Below, piece after piece: positions 7,866 to 12,462 of a DNA stretch of 12,462 nt (positions are counted from its first letter, which is position 1; each line of letters begins with the position of its first letter). Below the pieces are notes generated by a model. It did no database searches and was not told the DNA's origin. It saw only the letters and a list, made by a program, of their open reading frames with translations. The DNA lies in assembly GCA_902795835.1 (NCBI GenBank), contig CADBNA010000160.1:1-12462 (forward strand), read 5' to 3'. The DNA comes from an uncultured Lachnospiraceae bacterium (GTDB lineage Bacteria > Bacillota_A > Clostridia > Lachnospirales > Lachnospiraceae). Both the position numbers and the translations under genes were made by a program.

Positions 7866-7905
7866 ACCCCGGAAAGGCCTGATACAGGCAATTCCGGGGT
7901 ATTTT
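7866..7905. terminator. Bidirectional intrinsic terminator after lgt
   Basis: ACCCCGGAA (7866-7874) pairs perfectly with TTCCGGGGT (7892-7900), with a smaller inner CCTG/CAGG pair in the loop. ATTTTC follows on the plus strand. On the minus strand the same stem is followed by TCTTTTTT, formed by the A-run at the lgt stop. It can therefore end both the lgt transcript and the opposing macro-TIR transcript. Confidence 0.85.
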
Positions 7906-8007
7906 CGGGATAAATGCTCTTTTTCGTAGTATTGCAGTTATGCGAAAATATAAACGACTTCAAACGAATTTCACCTTATCTACCCTATGGACTTTCCTGG
8001 ATATCTG

Positions 8008-8051
8008 CAAAGCTGGTCGGTTTATATATCAAGCGGCCGGCTTTGTTTTTT
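8008..8051 (+). terminator. Plus-strand intrinsic terminator at the end of the TIR gene
   Basis: CAAAGCTGGTCG (8008-8019) pairs with CGGCCGGCTTTG (8034-8045) over 12 positions including two G-U pairs, followed by six T (8046-8051). On the minus strand the two G-U pairs become mismatches and no T-run follows, so it works only in the plus direction. It has no plus-strand gene directly before it apart from lgt, about 150 bases away. The T-run overlaps the stop codon of the minus-strand TIR gene. Confidence 0.7.
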
Positions 8052-8571
8052 AATTACCCAAAATGGCATCTCTGATTCCTGGATAATTCCAATACCATTT
8101 CCCATCTGTTTCTTGGTAATATCCTCTAATATGCGTTCCCTTATTACGCAGGATAGCCGGACACTTGTCTCTTTGAACTGAAGCATAGTTATATATTTCA
8201 ACAATTCGCAATCCGTCCCTGTCGGCTTTCTCACATTCATATTGAATATAGCTTCTATAATCTACGCTGTGTCCTCTTGTGCAGCTTAAATTGCAACTGT
8301 AGTAATTATTACAATACTGACAGCTTCCTTTAGTTAAAGCATTCGTCTGGCTACCGACGATCAGAACAAATGTCTTAGATGCATCCAGACGCTTTGATAA
8401 TGATTTTTTAATTGAACAGGGAAGACTTGAATCTCGTGCCTGTGTTAAATCATGTGCATCGACAAAATGCAATGTCCAGTGCTTACTATCATTCCATTGA
8501 TATAATTTGCTGATTAAATCTTGATCACCAGTCCAGTCACCGGCAATATAAGTTCTTGTTCGATATGTCAT
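8050..8571 (-). CDS. TIR-like (ThsB-type) protein with cysteine-rich insertion
   Basis: The protein resembles MTH538-type TIR-like domains (DUF1863), the family that includes ThsB of Thoeris, which senses phage and makes an NAD-derived signal. Numbering from the first possible ATG (8577), the first strand is RTYIAGDW (8-15). IKKSLSKRLDASKTFVLIVGSQT (56-78 in two parts) matches the central helix and strand. YIQYECEKA (110-118) carries the candidate catalytic Glu114. IVEIYN and the end block KCPAILRNKGTHI follow. Between strand and Glu helix lies an insertion with Cys86, Cys89, Cys95 and Cys99, possibly zinc binding. The ATG at 8571 is preferred: AAGGAG lies 9 bases before it but only 3 bases before the one at 8577. 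The ribosome site lies inside the end of the macro gene, so the two are coupled. NADase activity is inferred from family only. Confidence 0.8.
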   Translation of the reverse strand: MTYRTRTYIAGDWTGDQDLISKLYQWNDSKHWTLHFVDAHDLTQARDSSLPCSIKKSLSKRLDASKTFVLIVGSQTNALTKGSCQYCNNYYSCNLSCTRGHSVDYRSYIQYECEKADRDGLRIVEIYNYASVQRDKCPAILRNKGTHIRGYYQETDGKWYWNYPGIRDAILGN

Positions 8572-8577
8572 ATACAT

Positions 8578-9705
8578 CTACTCCTTTTCGGCTATAGCGT
8601 TCTGTATTTCTGTGAAAGCATCACTTTGTGCTACGATATGGATGCTTCCTTGAAGGTTATCTCCCATCCCTATAATCTGTTCACATATCATTTTAAATGA
8701 TTCAACATAGGACAAGCCTGCTCTTGATCTGCCGGTTCCTACTAGTGGCAAATATAGTGGCAATGCTTGCCCGTGATGATCGTAAAATGATAACAACGAC
8801 CGGATTGCCATTTTTAGAGACTCAAGCGTTGTGTGTGCAGTGTTAGTTTCATCGAATTGTGATATGGCAAGTAAGTAGAAAACGGCATTCCTTTCTTCGA
8901 TCACTGAAATTGAGCCAATAGGATATTGAAAACATTCACTGCGTTTGTCCAACTCTGTTTTTACAGGCATGAATCCATGTAATTTCAAACTATTTCTGAT
9001 TCGATCATCCAATCCATCGACCTGATATCCCGCCTGTTGCCATCGGTTTAACCACATGCCATGAATTGTGCTAGGAGAAACCAACGGATTTGGTTCCTGC
9101 TCATATTGCCAACTGATTCTGGTATCATATGTGGTGTTAACAGGAATAACGATGATGTTTGTCTTGGTTGAACGATTTTGAAAGCCAAAAGTGAGCAAGT
9201 CTTTGCAAACACAATCCGCATATGAATTACCACGATGCCAGATCGGAATGATCTGATCAACACGGTTGCTTACTTGGATTGCTAAGAACAAACTGCGTGT
9301 GAAAAAAATACGCGGTTGATCGCTGCAGTTTCTTAGACTATTTCTCTCTTCTACAGTCAGTCTTTCTCTATCTTCTTCGGCAAACTTTAATATAGAATCT
9401 ATAAGAGATATTAGCTTATTTGGCGCAAGAGTATTATCAATGAAATCCTGCATTTCATGCGAGACAATGTTCTCTGCATCAACAATACGAATTGCATCAC
9501 GTAACGCCATGGGAACTTCTGCGTTTTGATTCAGCAAAAGACTGACCCTAGCCTTGTTCAATTCAAATGGGTCATTATTTTTATTCTTTATCCGGCATCC
9601 TTCTACTAAAGGTGATAAATAGTCGCGAACGAATTCCTCATCCGACATTCCCGGATTGATAGCGTTGGCCTTCATTGTCTTGACAACCGTTGCAAAACAG
9701 TACAA
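8578..9705 (-). CDS. Macro-domain protein, ThsA-macro-like effector candidate
   Basis: The C-terminal half (about residues 180-370 of 375) resembles the macro domain of type II Thoeris ThsA (DUF6430 by recollection). A hydrophobic strand leads into IPVNTTYDT (187-195), then NPLVSPSTIHGMW, YPIGSISVIE, FYLLAISQFDETNTAH, and the ligand-loop block LPLVGTGRSRAGLS (319-332). Macro domains bind ADP-ribose-like ligands; in type II Thoeris that ligand is the TIR product. Unlike known type II ThsA, no membrane helices are visible. Instead residues 1-150 are a soluble, mostly helical region I cannot name, with MSDEEFVRDYLSPLVEG and PFELNKARVSLLLNQ. The start is TTG at 9705, with AGGAGG seven bases upstream; the first ATG is ten codons later with no ribosome site. 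The TIR gene follows without a gap, so an effector-sensor operon is the likely reading. Confidence 0.8.
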   Translation of the reverse strand: MYCFATVVKTMKANAINPGMSDEEFVRDYLSPLVEGCRIKNKNNDPFELNKARVSLLLNQNAEVPMALRDAIRIVDAENIVSHEMQDFIDNTLAPNKLISLIDSILKFAEEDRERLTVEERNSLRNCSDQPRIFFTRSLFLAIQVSNRVDQIIPIWHRGNSYADCVCKDLLTFGFQNRSTKTNIIVIPVNTTYDTRISWQYEQEPNPLVSPSTIHGMWLNRWQQAGYQVDGLDDRIRNSLKLHGFMPVKTELDKRSECFQYPIGSISVIEERNAVFYLLAISQFDETNTAHTTLESLKMAIRSLLSFYDHHGQALPLYLPLVGTGRSRAGLSYVESFKMICEQIIGMGDNLQGSIHIVAQSDAFTEIQNAIAEKE

Positions 9706-9719
9706 GAGATACCCTCCTA

Positions 9720-9739
9720 TTGATGGTAATTGATGATAA
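9720..9739. repeat. Tandem 10-bp repeat in the macro gene leader
   Basis: TTGATGGTAA and TTGATGATAA stand head to tail with one mismatch, right next to the ribosome site of the macro gene (9713-9718). It may be chance, or a leader element. Confidence 0.35.
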
Positions 9740-9808
9740 CGTCATCGAAACTGTGTGGGAACGATTTTTAATCTATGTTGCGATACCATATATGTGGCAC
9801 CCGGGGAT

Positions 9809-9836
9809 ATCATACCACAAGATGTGGTAAAAACAA
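9809..9836 (-). promoter_or_regulatory. Promoter of the macro-TIR operon
   Basis: Read on the minus strand, TTGTTT (9836-9831) and TATGAT (9814-9809) are 16 bases apart, and the -10 is extended (TGG just before it). Transcription would start near 9802, leaving a leader of about 95 bases before the TTG start. Confidence 0.6.
9814..9828. promoter_or_regulatory. Perfect inverted repeat, likely operator in the macro-TIR promoter
   Basis: ACCACA-AGA-TGTGGT is a perfect 6-3-6 inverted repeat filling most of the -35/-10 spacer of the minus-strand promoter. A related imperfect copy, ACCATA-TA-TGTGGC, lies at 9785-9798 just downstream of the expected start point. This placement is typical of repressor sites. 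No regulator gene is visible nearby, so the binding protein is unknown and could be encoded elsewhere. Confidence 0.5.
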
Positions 9837-9860
9837 AGCCCGTGCCATGGAGGGCATTTT

Positions 9861-10607
9861 ATGCTTAATACGAAATTGTTGAATCGACGGAACGGTGGTA
9901 CAATGGAAGTGAGAAGTGGAATGAAAGATGTGTGGAACGCATTCATGTGCGAGGGCGCAATTTTCAGCGAAAATGATATTCCCTTCTGTCCCACTACCGC
10001 TTCGAAAGTACCTAATGACATTGTCACTTGGGAAGAGGCTAAGAGTATTTACAAAAAGGCGCTCGGCAGAGGAGACTATGATTTCTTCTATGACGCTTAT
10101 GTCTGTTGGTTTCTTGATGATGTCAAGTTTGATGGCCCACGGGACATCTGGCATGACTATAAGCACGCCTTAAAAGTCCTACGTCATTTTGCTGGTGCAA
10201 TCACTCCTGATTTTTCAACTAATCAGGACTTTCCGGAACCGGTGAAAGTATTCAATACGTATCGCATGCGGGCTTATGGCTTCTGGTTGAGTAAAGAAGA
10301 GATTGCGGTCATTAACAATGTACGGTGGGGAACTGAAGAGAGTTATCGATATTGCTTTGATGGTCTTCCAGAGAACAGCATATTGGCAATTGGTACTGTT
10401 GGAGGCAGTCCCCGAAAGCTAAGAGACAGATATCGGTTTGAGCATGGATTGGAGGAAATGGTTAATCGCCTTCATCCGCACACGATTATTGTCTATGGCT
10501 CTGCTAACTACCCCTGTTTTGAAAGGCTTGTTTCAAAAGGCATCATGGTGATTCCATATCCCGGTCAAACGGCACAGGCGTTTGAAAGGAGGAAGCACTA
10601 TGAGTAA
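9861..10607 (+). CDS. DUF4417 family protein
   Basis: The 248-residue soluble protein matches, by recollection, DUF4417, a family of unknown function frequent on phages, plasmids and other accessory DNA in Clostridia. Recognisable parts are VWNAFMCEGAIF near residue 24, the block FLDDVKFDGPRDIW (about residues 89-102), ILAIGTVGGSPRKLRDRYRFEHGLEEM, and the strand IIVYGSANYP followed by GIMVIPYPG. The ATG at 9861 has GGAGGG six bases upstream. A second promoter-like element (TTGTTG, 17 bases, TACAAT with TGG) lies inside the first codons at about 9876-9904, and ATGs at 9903 and about 9921 are alternative starts close to the conserved part. The stop overlaps the deaminase start by eight bases, with AAAGGAGG for the next gene inside this one. 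The role in the toxin module is unknown. Confidence 0.75.
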   Translation: MLNTKLLNRRNGGTMEVRSGMKDVWNAFMCEGAIFSENDIPFCPTTASKVPNDIVTWEEAKSIYKKALGRGDYDFFYDAYVCWFLDDVKFDGPRDIWHDYKHALKVLRHFAGAITPDFSTNQDFPEPVKVFNTYRMRAYGFWLSKEEIAVINNVRWGTEESYRYCFDGLPENSILAIGTVGGSPRKLRDRYRFEHGLEEMVNRLHPHTIIVYGSANYPCFERLVSKGIMVIPYPGQTAQAFERRKHYE

Positions 10608-11039
10608 AGGGGTCAGTGGTCTGTTTCACGGAACTATTGGTAATAATGCATTGGCTAGAGAAATGCGGCTGCAAGCTCTGGAAGCCGTAAATAAGCTCAT
10701 TTCGGACACCCCTGGCGGTAAGAGAAAGTCCATGGCATCTGGGGCCTACGATTTAAAAAGTGGAAAGGTTGTTGCAGCATTTGCGGGTGATATACCAAAA
10801 AAATCCACCCAGAGTTGCAAAAAAAGGCTGAAGCTATAGGCGGTATCGGGTCGCATGGATTAACAAGCCGTAATACGGTAGGCGTTTGTGCAGAATTTCA
10901 TGTTGTTAATAGTCTTCTGCTCAGCGGCAGTAAATGGTCAGATATAAGGCTGACACCAGCTATCCGCCCCCGTACGGGTGAAGTAATGCCCTATTGCGAT
11001 AATTGCCTTGCAATGTTTAATGACTTGATTGAGAAGTGA
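10600..11039 (+). CDS. YwqJ-like deaminase toxin domain, split by a -1 frame change
   Basis: Read through with one -1 shift at 10797-10803, this encodes 146 residues resembling YwqJ-type deaminase domains of polymorphic toxins. The zinc and catalytic motifs are intact: Cys97-Ala-Glu99 (GVCAEFHVV) and Cys133-x2-Cys136 (MPYCDNC). As read, frame one ends at 10839 after 79 codons and lacks all of these. The second frame opens at 10791 and runs to 11039. The join at A7 restores a smooth sequence, AFAGDIPKKIHPELQKKAEA. The ATG at 10600 has AAAGGAGG (10586-10592 region). No secretion, LXG or Rhs region is present, so this is either an orphan cassette that came from a larger toxin or an intracellular effector. 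It could be a pseudogene, a homopolymer sequencing error, or a programmed frameshift. Confidence 0.7.
10797..10803 (+). other. A_AAA_AAA slippery heptamer at the deaminase frame junction
   Basis: Seven A span CCA-AAA-AAA in the incoming frame, so the phase is exactly X_XXY_YYZ. A -1 slip continues as ATC CAC CCA GAG into the frame carrying the catalytic motifs. No obvious stimulatory hairpin or internal Shine-Dalgarno was recognised around it. A second A7 run at 10819-10825 is out of phase for the canonical heptamer. Confidence 0.5.
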
Positions 11040-11052
11040 AAGGAGAACAAAT

Positions 11053-11490
11053 ATGAGATATTCAGAGGTAGACCTTCAGTGCGAAGACATCACTTGGTTT
11101 GGCGTCGATGCTGGTGGAAGGGTTTTTGTATGTGCATCAGGGGGGATTGGATGCGTTCCGGAATTTGTTTGTCGAAGTGTAGAGGAAACAGAGTATCTGC
11201 TTGATTTCTTCACGAACACCCTCAAGGTCAATACTCAAGGAAAAATCTACACAACGAGGGACAGCAATTCTTTGATTGAAGAGTGTCTGGTGTTTTCCTC
11301 AAAGGGACTGTATTGCTTTGATGTAGACATGGACGAAACTTATGGGGATTTCTACAGAAAAATCACTTATCCCGAAGAGGAATTATATTTGAAGGACTTG
11401 CCCGAAAATATAAGGAAAATCCTTTCAGATCACGTAGTGTGCACTAATGTATCTGCAAACGATGAACTTACCGTTCAGCATGCATATTGA
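11053..11490 (+). CDS. Candidate immunity protein for the deaminase toxin
   Basis: The 145-residue product is soluble, acidic (EDITW, DVDMDETYGD, YPEEE) and carries seven cysteines (residues 10, 28, 34, 40, 78, 88 and 130) without a clear metal-binding pattern. I do not recognise a named domain. The N-terminal half looks like an alternation of strands with a helix (VEETEYLLDFFTNTL). The call as immunity rests on context: it starts 13 bases after the deaminase stop, on the same strand, with AAAGGAG ribosome site, and is small and acidic like many toxin neutralisers. The ATG at 11053 is chosen over an in-frame earlier start at 11029 that would overlap the toxin. A hairpin follows 20 bases after the stop. 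If the deaminase is dead, this gene could still serve as an orphan immunity gene. Confidence 0.6.
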   Translation: MRYSEVDLQCEDITWFGVDAGGRVFVCASGGIGCVPEFVCRSVEETEYLLDFFTNTLKVNTQGKIYTTRDSNSLIEECLVFSSKGLYCFDVDMDETYGDFYRKITYPEEELYLKDLPENIRKILSDHVVCTNVSANDELTVQHAY

Positions 11491-11507
11491 ACACAAAGGT
11501 TTAAAAA

Positions 11508-11537
11508 GGCGGCCATCAGGTTATACTGATGGCCGTT
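11508..11537. terminator. Hairpin after the immunity gene, better terminator on the minus strand
   Basis: GGCCATCAG (11511-11519) pairs perfectly with CTGATGGCC (11526-11534) around a six-base loop, extendable by a C-G pair and two G-U pairs. On the plus strand no T-run follows (GTTGCGTTAATAA), so ending the toxin-immunity transcript there is uncertain. On the minus strand the stem is followed by GCCTTTTT, a plausible terminator facing the other way. Confidence 0.5.
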
Positions 11538-11540
11538 GCG

Positions 11541-11830
11541 TTAATAACTACTCAGCCCCTCGGCATTGCCAGCAGTTCTCTCCTCTCACGCGCCGGTTCA
11601 GCTGTTCTTCGATGGCCTGCAGACGCTCTTCCGGCAGGTTGATGGATGGCGTGTAAAGGTGAAGCCTATCAGGCGGCGAAGCTGGTTTCGCTGTTTGTTC
11701 CCCATGACTTCCCTGCAGAGATTTTTTTTGAGATGACAGTTGGAGTGACGGAATCTGCCGTATTGTAAACCGGAGACGGTTCGGGGAGGTGGTGCCACGG
11801 ACGGCAGAAAGGTTTTTTTGGCGCATGAAA
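11541..11830. other. Gene-free stretch, possible decayed coding sequence
   Basis: About 290 bases between the two hairpins show no convincing intact gene. On the minus strand a 92-codon frame (11548-11826) ends with LPEERLQAIEEQLNRRV and then a CWQC pair, which looks protein-like. Its N-terminal part does not, and it has no ribosome site. A second minus frame beginning MGNKQRNQLRRLIGF (start about 11706) would need a frame change to join that end. This may be the remnant of a gene, but I cannot name it. Confidence 0.25.
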
Positions 11831-11832
11831 AT

Positions 11833-11856
11833 AGCCGCCCGGAAAGCCGGGCGGCT
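11833..11856 (-). terminator. Intrinsic terminator of the DUF6273 gene
   Basis: AGCCGCCCGG (11833-11842) and CCGGGCGGCT (11847-11856) form a perfect 10-bp stem with a four-base loop. On the minus strand ATTTTC follows. It lies 30 bases past the stop of the minus-strand gene. Confidence 0.8.
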
Positions 11857-11886
11857 TGAAAGAGTCCGTATCGTATGGTTCAGCGG

Positions 11887-12462
11887 TTATGGTTCGATGG
11901 AGATCCACATGGCGGGGCGGACGCCGTTCTTATGGTCCATGCTGCTTATTTGGAGCGCTGCTCTTGCATAAGGGCTTTGCATGCGAAGGACGCCGTTGAA
12001 GAATTGGTAATAGCAATAGCAGTTTGTGGTTTTTCCGTCACCGTCGTATTGATCCCTTAACCATACACCACTGTTGTTGCTTGCGCCTTGTGCGTATGCA
12101 TAAAAGCTGAACATCGGCGTCAGATCGATATTATTCAGTGAAAGGGCAGCCATCTCATTGTAACTCAGAATAAATATCTTGTTCATAGTGGCATCCGGAC
12201 CGGAGCCATCGATCGACATGATATGCGAGTTAAGTATCGTATTCTTTTCGGCATCCGTGAAAGCATTAGTGTAAAACTCCCCAGTCAGAAAGGACCGAAC
12301 TTCAGAATTCAAGTAGCCAGTGTCTGACATGGGCTTGTAATCCAACACGTACTGGGAAAGCAGCAGCGCTTTGTCTCCTGTATTCTGGACCACGATCCAT
12401 TCAATGGGCTCGGGTCCGTTGGAGGTGTTGTTATCCTGTTCGTATTTGCCCATCGTGACGAC
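11887..12462 (-). CDS. DUF6273 domain protein, partial (5' end beyond the window)
   Basis: At least 191 residues of a DUF6273 domain are visible, by recollection a family of unknown function related in pattern to repeat-rich surface or carbohydrate-associated proteins of gut Clostridia. Matching parts are the opening MGKYEQDN, EPIEWIVV, DKALLLSQYVLDYKP, the helix SEVRSFLTGEFYTNAFTDAE, IFILSYNEM, VWLRDQYDGDG and the closing GVRPAMWISI. The frame stays open to the window edge (VVT before MGKYEQ). Homologues usually read VTFG-Y-Q there, so Met is probably the family position of Phe and not the start. A signal peptide or further domains may lie upstream. The gene ends at a clear terminator. Its GC content is nearer to the housekeeping block than to the defence segment. 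Confidence 0.75.
   Translation of the reverse strand, partial: VVTMGKYEQDNNTSNGPEPIEWIVVQNTGDKALLLSQYVLDYKPMSDTGYLNSEVRSFLTGEFYTNAFTDAEKNTILNSHIMSIDGSGPDATMNKIFILSYNEMAALSLNNIDLTPMFSFYAYAQGASNNSGVWLRDQYDGDGKTTNCYCYYQFFNGVLRMQSPYARAALQISSMDHKNGVRPAMWISIEP

Noticed and set aside
6770..7963. Long open minus-strand frame (397 codons) opposite lgt.
   Set aside because: The plus strand carries a complete Lgt with signatures and ribosome site; the minus frame has no recognisable motif and crosses the terminator.
7987..8181. Short plus-strand frame (64 codons) over the end of the TIR gene.
   Set aside because: No ribosome site, it runs through the terminator hairpin, and it is antisense to a well-supported gene.
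7942..11413. An 11-base word, CGAAAATATAA, occurs near both ends of the accessory segment and was considered as attachment-site repeats.
   Set aside because: An 11-mer shared by chance is expected many times in 12 kb, the two flanks differ, one copy lies inside the immunity gene, and no integrase is present.
1..12462. Search by eye for CRISPR repeats, tRNA-like folds, insertion-sequence ends and integrase or transposase genes.
   Set aside because: No regular repeat-spacer pattern, cloverleaf, or transposase/integrase motif was found.

Overview
The window looks like a chromosome segment of a GC-rich member of the Clostridia (Bacillota). The gene order and protein types point there: a class B penicillin-binding protein, RodA and a methylglyoxal-synthase-like protein, then an HlyD-like envelope protein, SepF, LspA, RluD, a cytidylate-kinase-like protein and Lgt. 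DUF4417 and DUF6273 proteins in the right part are also common in that class. The organism call is inference from gene content; no rRNA or other marker gene is present.

Positions 1-7858 are a dense plus-strand block of envelope, division and lipoprotein genes with strong G/C preference at third codon positions. It reads as successive transcription units. One is pbp2 (3' end only)-rodA-mgsA, with rodA and mgsA overlapping by 4 bp. A second starts at a near-consensus promoter (2066-2094) and runs through a small P-loop protein, the HlyD-like protein, sepF, lspA and rluD (lspA and rluD overlap). A third starts at an extended -10 promoter (6183-6191) and contains the cytidylate-kinase-like gene and lgt. 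It ends at a strong bidirectional terminator (7866-7905).

Positions about 7905-11490 are an AT-richer accessory segment with two divergent modules. On the minus strand is a two-gene operon: a macro-domain protein with an extra N-terminal region, followed by a TIR-like protein with a cysteine-rich insertion. This matches the effector/TIR logic of Thoeris anti-phage defence (macro-type ThsA plus ThsB), but the macro protein has no membrane segment. Its promoter has a perfect 6-3-6 inverted repeat between -35 and -10, a likely operator. On the plus strand is a DUF4417 protein, a YwqJ-like deaminase toxin domain overlapping it by 8 bp, and a candidate immunity protein 13 bp downstream. The deaminase is split by a one-base frame change at an A7 run that is also a perfect A_AAA_AAA slippery heptamer.

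Positions about 11491-12462 return to higher GC. They hold a roughly 400-base stretch with no convincing intact gene, two hairpins, and the C-terminal part of a minus-strand DUF6273 protein running off the window end. No tRNA, rRNA, CRISPR array, insertion sequence or integrase was seen.
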